Shown: piece by piece, positions 36,261 through 46,088 of the stretch
How the letters are laid out: each line of letters begins with the position of its first letter
How positions within the stretch are numbered: the stretch's first letter is position 1
Origin: Haemonchus contortus
Lineage: Eukaryota; Nematoda; Chromadorea; Rhabditida; Trichostrongylidae
Assembly: GCA_000469685.2 (NCBI GenBank)
Contig: LS997565.1
Location: forward strand, 21,807,740-21,871,739
Reading direction: 5' to 3'
Length of the DNA stretch: 64,000 nt
Position numbers and translations under genes: made by a program
Notes under the pieces: generated by a model
The model's database searches: none
Seen by the model: the letters and a program-made list of their open reading frames with translations, nothing else
Told to the model about the DNA's origin: nothing

Positions 36261-37149
36261 GTTCATTCTGAATTATAACTTTTCATATAAAACGGAATTT
36301 CCAGAGAAATACGCGATTCATGACTATTATGGACCTGATGCCACCATACTTTTGAATTTTTGTTTTCAAGGTAAGGTGAGAAAATTTATTTCTCCGCGGA
36401 TGTGAAGCAATTTTGACGGTCTGTGAAAATGTAGTTGGGGGGGGGGCACCCATCCGAAGGTCAGTATATGAAGAAATGAACTCAGGCCTAACGTGTCGAT
36501 CCTCGTTATATGGCACTGTATCGGATGCGTAGAAGTTGATGGGGACCGACCACCTTAGCTCTTTTATGCGGTTTCAGCTAAGAAATATAGTTTCCCATAT
36601 AAGCCTAGTAGGGTAGGAGCACCTGGGTGGCGTGGATGATTACCTCGTGCAAAAAAAGGAGGAAACTTGCCCACCGCGGTGCTCCTTCCCTACGAAAGCC
36701 TTTCATTTGAAAAACTGGCATGTCGAGATATAACACGGCATTAACGCGTTTCATTGAATTCATTTCTTGATATGCTAGCCTTTGAATGGGTGGGCCCCCC
36801 TAACTACATTTTCACCTGATGGTCTCACTAATGGTAAGTCTGACACTTTCGAGTGGGTCAAACGTATTTTGTAATGTATGAACTCCAATCACAACGATCC
36901 TGAACTCCATAAAAAAATGTTGTCACTGTTTAAGAATGAAATAGTGATTCAGCGGGACAGGAATTTTGATCGGTAAGTGACCTCTTCCTTAGGTCCCTTC
37001 TCTTCTTAATATCAGTTATGATCAGTCCCTGTGCACCGAGTACCCCTCTGATCCCGTCATATCCTACAAACACTTATTAAAATGCTGAGATTCACTGTCT
37101 ATACGAAAAAGTATGAATCCGAACCCAATTTTAACGCTCTAGGTTCACG

Positions 37150-37790
37150 TAAACAGAAGTAATGAATTTGCAGAAGCAAATTTCAATCGCGCACGCTCCG
37201 CCCCTTGTGATCGGAGCCCGGTTCTGCCACCCACCATAAGTGTTCCCATCCTGCTTCCTGTACTCCTACCAAGTTTGAACGCTCTAGGTCTACGGGGACA
37301 GGAGTTGTGAATTTTGGTCAAACACACACACCGACACACACACAAACACACAAACACCGACCAACCAACAGACACACCTAGCGAATTATATATAGTAGGT
37401 TACCATTCGAAGCTTTGGTTGCCTACGATTGAACCTTTCTCGAGTCACAATTTTCGGAATGAGCAGCAACAGATCGAAACATTTAACCATGGGCATAAGC
37501 ATCGACCCAGACTGAAACCGCCTGCAGTCCTGTCAGTCCTTTGCCAAATTTCAAGTTCCGAAAAGTACCATTCGTTCCAAAGAAGAAGCGGCCGGTTTGC
37601 CAATTATTACAACTCTGTCCTAAGACGGAGGGAAGCCCGGCGTTAGCCAAGCAACCCGACTGGTGTATGAGGAAAGATGAAAACCAATCTAGTCATGAGG
37701 AAAAGACGAAGAAGATGCGAATTCGCGTTTTTTCCGTAAATTCTGGATAATTAGGATGGTTACTGGCTACAAAATTCGATCGTTATTTCC
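37150..37790. repeat. dispersed low-complexity repeat with CA microsatellite, copy A
   Basis: Contains the family words CCACCCACCATAAGTGTTCC, CTACCAAGTTTGAACGCTCT and a GGACAGGAGTTGTGAATTTT segment, then an ACAC/CACCGAC microsatellite (37319-37375), then TATATATAGTAGG, then the hairpin word GAAGCCCGGCGTTAGCC at 37633. Repeated at 58200-58740 and, reversed, at 63185-63725. Confidence 0.8.
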
Positions 37791-37825
37791 TACTATATAT
37801 ACGTAAATCTCAAGAGATCCTGTAT

Positions 37826-38090
37826 TCATTCTCGTGAAAGGTCGCATCCAGGGAAGTAGTCGATCGATTTGCTCAAAGATGAATTATTGTTCACCAGTTC
37901 AATTTTTCGACAAGGAGTCTTGAACTTTGCTCTAAAGACTTTGCAGAAGTTACTTACTTTGATCTGAGTGCTTTGCCATCTTCGCACTGCGCTGTGTCCC
38001 ACGGCCATAAACCGAGGATGCTGGGCCAAACGAGGGAACTTCCTAGCAAACCAAACCACAGCACCAGATAGGATGGCGGTGGCTGCTAGT
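37826..38090 (-). other. exon-like ORF in the duplicated block, copy A
   Basis: The minus strand reads LLAATAILSGAVVWFARKFP, a hydrophobic possible membrane segment, followed by a basic stretch ending RRWQSTQIK at a GTAAGT donor. The ORF continues past the donor. The same sequence is at 58903-59136 (minus, with indels) and 62771-63038 (plus). No family recognised. It could be one exon of a small membrane protein gene carried by the duplication. Confidence 0.3.
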
Positions 38091-38296
38091 AACTGTCATA
38101 GGCGTGCTTCACCTAGGTCTATCACTGCACCAATACGTTCAAACGGCCGTGGCCGTGGGTCTTGAACAGAGCGAAATGGCCACGGTCGCATTGTGCGGCC
38201 TTAAGTTCCTACCGTTGTTGCGTAATGGGGATAATCCTGAACCATTCGGGTTTAATAAAACTGAGCGCTACTCAATTATTGAGTTGAAAGATACCA

Positions 38297-38837
38297 TTAT
38301 AAAATAATCAAGTACTGTGTTTCAAAAAGTGGCGAGATTAAAAAACGAAAGTGAATTGTTGTACGTTGACCTTGACTGTGCCCTGCAGTGTAGAAGAGCG
38401 GGGTCAGATTAGGGACTTCACGATCTGACTCAATGATCGTGAGATCCAAAATCTGGCCGTGAGCAATCTTGACCAAGCCGCCTAACCTCTTCGATCCTCT
38501 GAAAATCAGTGAATTTTCAAAGTCGTTCAAGAAGAAAGAGCCCAGGAAGCTCGACATCGGGTGAGACTCAAAGTTGCATCTGTGATCTCCAATAAAACAA
38601 CTACTTCTACTCGAGCCGATATCGTGAACATATCCCTTAACTTCATCCCCCAACATTATAATAGTGCATCCACAGCTCAGCACAAGAAAAATTCAATTCA
38701 AGTGGAAGTGTAATCAGTAAGATCATGATGAGAACATGACTCATCAAATGCATCGTACGATCGAGCCTATGCATGGTTTTGAATGGTCTGAATGATATCC
38801 AGGCTTGGAAAACGGAGCTTATCAATTGATCACACAT
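38297..38837 (-). CDS. conserved hypothetical secreted-type protein, copy 1 (frame break)
   Basis: Two overlapping reading frames follow each other. The upstream part (38643-38837) has a signal-like helix MSHVLIMILLITLPLELNFS and ends YYNVGG-stop. The downstream part (38297-38683) runs LGDEVKGYVHDIGSSRSSCF to FETQYLIIL. Removing one G from the G-run at the junction would fuse them, but all four copies in the window have the same run, so the break may be real or an unrecognised small intron may exist. Here AAGGGATATG has one G fewer than in the other copies. No known domain recognised. The ORF lies directly downstream of ShKT gene copy 1. Confidence 0.45.
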
Positions 38838-38878
38838 TGAAAGATTATTTATTAGTGCGGATAATAGGTGTCAGAATG

Positions 38879-39506
38879 TTACCAGCAAGTATTACACATT
38901 TGGCGGCATAATTTTTCCGCAATGTCTTTATTTTCGCATTGTCCTCGTTCGTACAACTCGTAACACGTCTTACCACCTAATGTGTTGTTACAGCCCTGAA
39001 ATTGATCGTACACCAGAAAACTGAATGCCCTTCAGATTCATGCTGTTCTGCTACAGTAAAGTGATTGAACTTCTGACGTGTCAAACACGAGATCAAATTG
39101 ATCCTGCAGTATTCAAAAGCATAAAATTGTACCTTATCAAGTATGGCTCTAGTTCGTTCAGGCTGCACGGTCTCGCACCACTCACAGGTTTTGGCACAGT
39201 GCCATTTCGTAAAACTAACAAATCTTCCCATTTGGCATTCTCCATTTTTTCTTATACGCTTACAAATTCCTGCTGGATCCTCGTCCTCACATAACTGGAA
39301 TGAATGACGTGGTATATAATCCAATTCTGTTGAGATTTGAGCATTTTCCAGAAGCAACAGCTAATCTGCTATGTCTTCGCCTCCGAAGGTCTCTCACGTA
39401 CCGAATAGAGGCTGACATTGATTGTACTCATTGCATTGCGCTTACCTCTGCATCAGCCGTGAAGGCGTTGAAGAGCACAAAAAATATAGACATACCAGAG
39501 AACCAT
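38879..39506 (-). CDS. tandem ShKT-domain secreted peptide, copy 1 (signal exon frameshift)
   Basis: Exons 39446-39506, 39133-39294 and 38879-38995 (minus). Same gene as copies 2-4: signal peptide MVLWYVYIF..., ShKT domain 1 with six Cys (CEDEDPAGIC to CEWC) and ShKT domain 2 (CNNTLGGKTC to CNTCW). This copy has six A instead of five in the signal exon (around 39479-39484), which shifts the frame after MVLWYVYIF. It has Glu (ETVQPE) where the neighbouring copy has Asp. ShKT modules are potassium-channel-toxin-like folds common in nematode secreted proteins. A homopolymer error in the assembly could explain the shift. Confidence 0.75.
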
Positions 39507-39545
39507 TGCGAAATCGGATGAACGGATATTGAGCGTTTGGCGCAT

Positions 39546-39553
39546 CTTTTATA
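39546..39553 (-). promoter_or_regulatory. TATA box of ShKT gene copy 1
   Basis: TATAAAAG on the minus strand, 40 bases upstream of the start codon, conserved in all four copies. Spacing fits a short 5' UTR with transcription starting near CTCAATATCCG. Confidence 0.6.
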
Positions 39554-40227
39554 TGGTGGAATTCCCGCTGGAAATGAACCTCCTTGCCCTTGTTGTGTCC
39601 TTGTTGCAGGTGTTCAACTACAGCAGAGCAGGGTTTTCCGCTAATTAAGGGAACGGCGACATTGTCTGACGTTAAACAACCCACGCGCAAAATAAATTAT
39701 CCCCAAGTTCTTTACTCACCCTTCCCTCAATATTCGCGGGAAGAGCCTGTAGGTTGTGTGGATTTTATCATGACAATTTGTTTTGTGCGTCGGACTTTTC
39801 ACGTTAGACTCTCTATTTGGGAAGTCCAATAAAAATCTGGCGAAGTCAAAACTAACACGCAAAAAACACAAACAACAAAGAAACGAATTAATAAACTTCG
39901 TTTCAAGCGCTCAAACAGAAGCATGTCATTGGATTATTTCATCTTCACGTCATATGGTTGAAGTGTTTTGACGAGGTCAGCGAGGCTAATTGAATGATAT
40001 ACAACACCTAAACGCACTGTTGTCACCTCTGAAAAAACTTCATACTACAAGCAAATAAGTTTTTAAAAAAAAGTTGGGGATGATTTATTTTTGCGCGTCG
40101 GTTGTTTAACGTCACACAATGTCGCCGTTCCCTTAATTAGCGGAAAACCCTGCTCTGCTGTAGCCGAACACCTGCAACAAGGACACAACAAGGACAAGGA
40201 GGTTCATTTCCAGCGGGAATTCCACCA

Positions 40228-40235
40228 TATAAAAG
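40228..40235 (+). promoter_or_regulatory. TATA box of ShKT gene copy 2
   Basis: TATAAAAG, 39 bases upstream of the ATG at 40275; same position as in the other copies. Confidence 0.6.
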
Positions 40236-40274
40236 ATGCGCCAAACGCTCAATATCCGTTCATCCGATTTCGCA

Positions 40275-40901
40275 ATGGTTCTCTGGTATGTCTATATTTT
40301 TGTGCTCTTCAACGCCTTCACGGCTGATGCAGAGGTAAGCGCAATGCAATGAGTACAATCAATGTCAGCCTCTATTCGGTACGTGAGAGACCTTCGGAGG
40401 CGAAGACATAGCAGATTAGCTGTTGCTTCTGGAAAATGCTCAAATCTCAACAGAATTGGATTATATACCACGTCATTCATTCCAGTTATGTGAGGACGAG
40501 GATCCAGCAGGAATTTGTAAGCGTATAAGAAAAAATGGAGAATGCCAAATGGGAAGATTTGTTAGTTTTACGAAATGGCACTGTGCCAAAACCTGTGAGT
40601 GGTGCGATACCGTGCAGCCTGAACGAACTAGAGCCATACTTGATAAGGTACAATTTTATGCTTTTGAATACTGCAGGATCAATTTGATCTCGTGTTTGAC
40701 ACGTCAGAAGTTCAATCACTTTACTGTAGCAGAACAGCATGAATCTGAAGGGCATTCAGTTTTCTGGTGTACGATCAATTTCAGGGCTGTAACAACACAT
40801 TAGGTGGTAAGACGTGTTACGAGTTGTACGAACGAGGACAATGCGAAAATAAAGACATTGCGGAAAAATTATGCCGCCAAATGTGTAATACTTGCTGGTA
40901 A
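40275..40901 (+). CDS. tandem ShKT-domain secreted peptide, copy 2
   Basis: Exons 40275-40334, 40486-40647 and 40785-40901, all GT-AG, giving 112 residues. Exon 1 is a signal peptide (MVLWYVYIFVLFNAFTADAE). Exon 2 is ShKT domain 1 with Cys spacing C-x8-C-x8-C-x12-C-x3-C-x2-C. Exon 3 is ShKT domain 2 (CYELYERGQC, CRQMCNTCW) and ends in TAA. The product should be exported; ShKT pairs occur in nematode surface, excretory and channel-modulating proteins, but its target cannot be told from sequence. Divergent with copy 1 around a 366 bp spacer. Just beyond the stop, the AATAAA present in copies 1, 3 and 4 is split by the insertion at 40929. Confidence 0.85.
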
Positions 40902-40952
40902 CATTCTGACACCTATTATCCGCACTAATCCTTACTTTATATAAAGCGCTCG

Positions 40953-40979
40953 CGTCTGTCTGTCCGTCCGTCTGTCCGT

Positions 40980-41010
<31 letters not shown>
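40953..41010. repeat. GTCT/GTCC microsatellite
   Basis: About fourteen GTCT or GTCC units directly after the TATATAAAGCGCTCGC word of the Helitron-like insert. Confidence 0.9.
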
Positions 41011-41011
<1 letters not shown>

Positions 41012-41019
41012 ACGGAAAT

Positions 41020-41440
41020 TCATAACTCCTGTCTCCGTGGACCTAGGACGTTCAAATTTGGTAGGAACATAGGTGGTAGGATGGGAACACATATGGTGGG
41101 TTGCAGGGCCGGACCACGCCCGTAGGGGCGGGGTTTGTGCGAACGAAATATTGCGGCGGAAAATCACAACTCTGTCCCCGTGGACCTAGGACGTTCAAAT
41201 TTGGTAGGAACATAGGTGGTAGGATGGGAACACATATGGTGGGTTGCAGGGCCGGACCACGCCCGTAGGGGGCGGGGTTTGTGCGAACGAAATATTGCGG
41301 CGGAAAATCACAACTCTGTCCCCGTGGACCTAGGACGTTCAAATTTGGTAGGAACATAGGTGGTAGGATGGGAACTCATATGGTGGGTTGCAGGGCCGGA
41401 CCACGCCCACAGGGGGCGGGGTTTGTGCAAACAAAGTGTT
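41020..41440. repeat. 143-144 bp tandem repeat, about three units
   Basis: The word ACCTAGGACGTTCAAATTTG recurs at 41041, 41184 and 41328. Each unit contains ATGGTGGGTTGCAGGGCCGG and a GGGCGGGGTTTGTGC segment. Further decayed units run to about 41740. Confidence 0.85.
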
Positions 41441-41792
41441 CCAGTGGAAAATAGTCTCAGTGGAATTAGAAAATTCGAATTCGGTAAGAGTGCCCGAGGC
41501 AGGATGGGAACAATAGTGGTGGGTGGCAGGGTCGGGGCACAAAGGGCGAGGCTGGCGCCAAAATTGTCAATTTGGTCCTAGGGCAGGAGTATAGGCGGCA
41601 GGATGGGAACACTTATAATGGGTAGTAAGGCCGTACTCCGTCCACTGGGAGGCGGAGTTTGTGCGAAATAAATGTCTGAGCGAAAATCCATAACTCCCGA
41701 TCCCGTGAAATTGGAGCAAAATCAGTAAGAGTAGAGGAGGCCATAGAGAACAAGATTCAATCACCATTCGAATCCTAGTAAATAATCTTTCA

Positions 41793-42334
41793 ATGTGTGA
41801 TCAATTGATAAGCTCCGTTTTCCAAGCCTGGATATCATTCAGACCATTCAAAACCATGCATAGGCTCGATCGTACGATGCAATTGATGAGTCATGTTCTC
41901 ATCATGATCTCACTGATTACACTTCCACTTGAATTGAATTTTTCTTGTGCTGAGCTGTGGATGCACTATTATAATGTTGGGGGATGAAGTTAAGGGGATA
42001 TGTTCACGATATCGGCTCGAATAGAAGTAGTTGTTTTATTGGAGATCACAGATGCAACTTTGAGTCTCACCCGATGTCGAGCTTCCTGAGCTCTTTCTTC
42101 TTGAACGACTTTGAAAATTCACTGGTTTTCAGACGATCGAAGAGGTTAGGCGGCTTGGTCAAGATTGCTCACGGCCAGATTTTGGATCTCACGATCATTG
42201 AGTCAGATCGTGAAGTCCCTAATCTGACCCCGCTCTTCTACACTGCAGAGCACAGTCAAGGTCAACGTACAACAATTCACTTTCGTTTTTTAATCTCGCC
42301 ACTTTTTGAAACACAGTACTCGATTATTTTATAA
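41793..42334 (+). CDS. conserved hypothetical secreted-type protein, copy 2 (diverged)
   Basis: Signal-like ORF 41793-41987 (MISLITLPLELNFSCAEL), then 116-residue ORF 41984-42334 (MKLRGYVHDIGSNRSSCF to FETQYSIIL). Compared with copies 1 and 4 it has several amino-acid changes (S to N, G to S, I to V, G to R, G to E, L to S) but stays open over the downstream ORF. That is mild evidence that the downstream ORF is or was under coding constraint. The frames of the two parts do not join directly. Confidence 0.4.
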
Positions 42335-42719
42335 CCCGTTGGGCTATGCACGCTAACGCATGCACTGTATGTCCACGACCACTCATCTACGATCGAGTCA
42401 TTCACTGGAATGTTTGATGTATCAGTAGCACTCTGATTAGATCTTGAGCAACTCATTCCTTGGTGACATTTCAATGGAAGCGAAAAGTTCATTTTCCTTC
42501 CACCCCTGAAGCACTTCTGATTATATGGTGCATTTTTCAAATTGGAATTCTCCTTTGTGTTGTAACTAGTCAGACGCCCAGTCACGTCGGGCGACATTCC
42601 TTACTTTTACGAAGTGTTTAGAAAATGTCGCAAGGGGAGGGGGGGGGGGGGGGTAGCATAGCTTCCATTCAACACCGAGGTCTACAGTACAAAGGAGGAG
42701 TAGCCGACGTTACCTCGTT

Positions 42720-43180
42720 ATCACCTCTATTTAGTATAGATATATGTAAACCAGGCGGCTACGCACGCTCTCGCGCGTGCTAGGGGCTCTAGCCATGAGA
42801 GACGGAGCCGCATGAGCTGATTTTCATTATAGACCTTTATCGGATTTATGAGTTTCCGCTCAAACCTCGCCTCCTGTGGGCGGAGTCTGGTCCTGCCACC
42901 CACCATAAGTGTTCCCATCCTGTCGTCTGTACTCCTACCAAGTTTGAATTTTCTAGGTCCATGGGGACGGGAGTTATGAATTTCTGCACAAACCCCGCCC
43001 CTTGTGGGCGGGGTCTGGTTCTTCCACCCACCATGAGTTTTGCCTCCATGACGCCTGTACTCCTACCAAATTTGAACTCTCTACGTCCATGGGAACCGGA
43101 ATTATGGATTTTCGTATATAAATGTAAGAAGGGATGTGAGCTTCGAGGCACGCTCCGCCCATCGTGGGCGGGCCTCTGCT
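42720..43180. repeat. dispersed low-complexity repeat, inverse-oriented units
   Basis: Three decayed units with CACCCACCATAAGTGTTCCC, CTACCAAGTTTGAATT and GGGCGGGGTCTGG words, the reverse-complement family of the tandem units at 41020-41440. Preceded by a CACGCTCTCGCGCGTG hairpin word at 42763. Confidence 0.7.
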
Positions 43181-43573
43181 GACGTCATTTATGCTGGAGA
43201 CACCTCTGACAATGCTCCTCCCACATCAACTTTTTCCTGCTCTGTTGGCTTTCTCCAAACCGAGTTATAAAAGTTTTCATAAAGCATTGCATTTTTGGAG
43301 AACGCCCCGCCCATCGGGGGTGGATCTCCCCAATTCGATCTAACTTACCGATGCACACCTGAAGCCACCTTTAAACCCCAATTTTGAGGCCGTCTTGTGG
43401 CTGAATTTGAAATCATGGTCCTCGGTAGGGCTCGTTTCGAAGCACGCCACGCCCACTGTGGGCGGGGCTCCGCCAAGCTGATGTGTGTTTTATACTTCTC
43501 GAGACCTGGCCCACCCATCCCACACTTGACCCGGTCTCTCCAGGCAGATCTAAAGGAGCTAAGGAATTTCGTG

Positions 43574-43581
43574 ACAGACAT

Positions 43582-43619
<38 letters not shown>

Positions 43620-43640
43620 GGACAGACAGACAGACAGACT
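43574..43640. repeat. CAGA microsatellite
   Basis: About sixteen CAGA/CGGA units followed by CTAAGCGCTTTATAGTAAGTAGGA, i.e. the same microsatellite-next-to-TATA layout as at 40929, in reverse. Confidence 0.9.
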
Positions 43641-44240
43641 AAGCGCTTTATAGTAAGTAGGATAGAACGATGCCGGTTTAGATCGAAATTACAGCTTTGA
43701 AGTACCACTTCACTATACATCACTCACTTCATCCGCCGTGCTCGCTCTACTCCATCAACCTACCCACAAAGTTACTGCCTTGTATATAAGAAGGAAGTGT
43801 AGGATAGAGCAAGGTTTTTCATATCACTACCTTTATCGTAATCATAAGTTTTGGGGACAGACGGACAGACCGATACACCGACAAACCGATAAACTCACAA
43901 ACCGACACACCGAGTGTTTGCTTTACCAGTCGGGCTGCCTGGCTAACGACGGACTTCCCTCCTTCTTATGGTAAGGTTGTAATGATCGGCAAATCGATCC
44001 CTCCTCATTTGGGGGCCAAATGCTGCTTATAAGAGCACGGAAATCGACGAAGGACTATCAGGGCATGCAAGATGTATGTAAAACGAGCCGGTGCTTATGC
44101 TTACGTAAGAAGTTTTAATCTGTTGCTGTTCATCTTGAAATAATGACCCATTGAAGGTTCAACTGGTAGGCAACCAAAGCCCTGAATGGTACCTACAAAA
44201 CAAATGTTGTCGAGCAATACCATTACCGAGGGTATGGGTA

Positions 44241-44478
44241 CATTCGCCCAGAACTGGATGGCCGCGGCAAGCCGCTCGGCGAAATTCGTGGCGATTTAAT
44301 GCACTTCAGCGCCTATCATTGGGGCCCAAATTTGAAGTAGAGTCGATTACTACGATCATCTGACCACACTAAGGAAATCTACTTCAAGTTTGCGCCCCAG
44401 TGATAGGTGCCAAAGTCGTCCCAAGCGCCACGAATCTCGCCGCGTCATTTGCCGCGTCCATCCAGTTCTAGGTGAATG
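44241..44478. mobile_element. hairpin MITE, family 1, copy B
   Basis: Arms 44241-44341 and 44378-44478 are inverted repeats at about 80-85 percent identity (CATTCGCCCAGAACTGGATG against its partner ending CCATCCAGTTCTAGGTGAATG). The 36-base loop contains GATCATCTGACC. Related to 26572-26782 in arms and loop. Confidence 0.8.
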
Positions 44479-44984
44479 TTCCATCCCCCCCCCCCTTTAC
44501 CGAACGTCTTTATCAATAAAGCTTCCTTTCTCCCCGGATATATATACCACTCAATGAGAATCAAAACTTTTAGCGATTGGATAAATTTTGCCAAAAATGA
44601 TATCGAAGTGGAGAAAAGCAGTGATTCATCACTGAGTCGCAAACGTTGCTCGGTGGCGGTCGTAACTCAATAGCAAGAAGTGAACCAATTTTCATTCCCT
44701 CAAAAATTAGTACTCTCAATCGGTATCTATCACTGCACTCACCCTACTTATCGCATAGAATATATCAAACCAGTTGGGCTATGCACGCTAACGCGCGCGT
44801 GACATCAATTAAGCAATCAACTCATCTGGATACGCAGTGTAGCGATTATGTAGTCAAAAGCAGCACTCGAAGTAGAATTTGCTTTAATGATTGGCTCACA
44901 GAACATTACATGGTAGGAAGGTAAAAGGAGCTCATTCTATCACTGCTAACAGTTGGATGTGCTCTCCATCTTTATTAGCAAAGT

Positions 44985-45420
44985 CTCTTGAAAGAAGCCT
45001 AGTGACTCTTTATACCTCAAGGATAGGTGGCTGGATCAATGAAACTTTTCCTCTAATGATATATCATTAGTAGAGGCTCCCAGATTATTAGCGCTGGGAT
45101 GAATTCTGCCATGAATGATATCAAAGCAGAGAGGAACCGTGACCTTTCATTGTATCGCAAACTTCGCTGGGTAGCGGTCGTAAGTAAGAAGTGAACCAAA
45201 TTTCATAATCGGTCCCTATCAATGCACTTACCCTTCTTGTCGAATGAAACATATTAAAGAATCAAAGCTAGATCGTAAAGAATAAAGGCGCTAGGATTTA
45301 ATTGGTGATTGGATCTTGTTCTTCAAGACCTCTCTTATCATCCTGCCCCCTCTACTCCTATTGATTTTGCTCTCCAAGTCCACGGGATCAGGAGCTATGG
45401 AACTCCGCTCGGACATTTAT
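44985..45420. repeat. left arm of inverted repeat flanking the RTE element
   Basis: Reverse-complementary, with substitutions, to about 50035-50465. Shared words include CGCTGGGTAGCGGTCGTAAG, TGTCGAATGAAACATAT, GCGCTAGGATT and TTGATTTTGCTCTCCAAGTC (one mismatch). Confidence 0.65.
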
Positions 45421-46000
45421 TCCACGGAAACCTCGCCCCCTGTAGGCGGAGTCCGGTCCTAATACCCACCATGAGTGTTCCCATCCTGCCGCCTCTACCC
45501 CTGCCAAGCTTGAACGCCTTAGGGATAAATTGACAATTTTGGCGCAAACCTCGCACCCTGTGGACGCGGCCCGGTACTGCCATCCGCCGCAAATATGCCC
45601 ATCCTGCCTCCTATACTCTTACCAAATTTGAACGCTCTAGATTCACGGAGACAGTATTTATGATTTTCCTGCTCCAACATTTAATTTGCGCAAACCCCAC
45701 TCCCAGTGGGTGGAGTCCGGTCCGGTCACCCACCATCGGTGTTCCCATCCTGCCTCCTGTACTCTCACCAAAGTTGAACGCTCTAGATTCTCGGAGACAG
45801 CAGTTATGATTTTTTCGCTCCAACATTTAATTCGCGCAAACCCCACTCCCAGTGGGTGGAGTCCGGTCCGGTCACCCACCAATAAAGTGTGCCCATCTGC
45901 GCCTGTGATTTACCCAAATTTCAACGTTCTAGGTCCACGGGGACAGAAGTTTATTTGTTCATTTATGCACTCGAAAGTGCGCTTGTAACAGAAACTTAAC
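45330..46000. repeat. tandem low-complexity repeat, about 147 bp units
   Basis: Successive units with CTCTAGATTC.CGGAGACAG, TTTAATT.GCGCAAACCCC and AGTGGGTGGAGTCCGGTCC; the words recur about 147 bases apart (45632 and 45779). Same superfamily as 41020-41440 in reverse orientation. Confidence 0.8.
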
Positions 46001-46088
46001 CCAGTTAGATAACATAAATATACTAATTGCAGAAGCAAAACACAGATGGAAGGTAGAACAACGTAGCATAATGGAAGGCATGGTAGTA

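Larger units (their letters stand above)
34946..40928. repeat. segmental duplication, copy A
   Basis: 34946 onward matches 55788 onward in the same orientation through the RTE fragment, the low-complexity repeat and the outer left palindrome arm. Copy A begins ten bases upstream of a TDP-43 exon, while copy B begins inside an unrelated coding-like fragment, so the boundary is sharp (AGGTCAGGC versus AGGTCGGGC). Differences are mostly single-base indels plus one insertion of about 245 bp in copy B at 57793-58037. Confidence 0.85.
40929..41777 (+). mobile_element. 849 bp Helitron-like insertion (TC...CTAG, between A and T)
   Basis: Three other copies of this locus give the empty site CACTAATAAATAATC. 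Here it reads CACTAA, then TCCTTACTTTATATAAAG ... CGAATCCTAG, then TAAATAATC. The insert thus begins TC, ends CTAG, lies between A and T and shows no target duplication, which are the hallmarks of Helitron rolling-circle transposons. The interior is a GTCT microsatellite plus about 143 bp tandem units; there is no Rep/helicase ORF, so it is non-autonomous. Caveat: related copies elsewhere continue past the CCTAG word. Confidence 0.6.
38305..42332. repeat. palindrome IR1 (arms 38305-39708 and 40075-42332)
   Basis: The left arm is the reverse complement of the right arm, which is interrupted by the 849 bp insert at 40929-41777. The 366 bp spacer (39709-40074) is unique. The inner arm parts differ at a handful of sites. 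The outer part of the right arm (41778-42332) has several substitutions not seen in any other copy, and homology ends at 42332. Confidence 0.9.

Noticed and set aside
39025..39294. 89-codon ORF repeated four times on the strand opposite ShKT exon 2
   Set aside because: It is the antisense of the ShKT exon in each copy. Its conservation follows from the coding strand.
40937..41357. ORFs rich in FPPQYFVRTNPAP repeats inside the insertion
   Set aside because: Translation of the 143 bp tandem units. Open only because unit length is near a multiple of three. No coding signature.
41020..41440. CRISPR-like spaced repeats
   Set aside because: The units are directly tandem and homologous throughout, with no unique spacers, in a eukaryotic transposon context.
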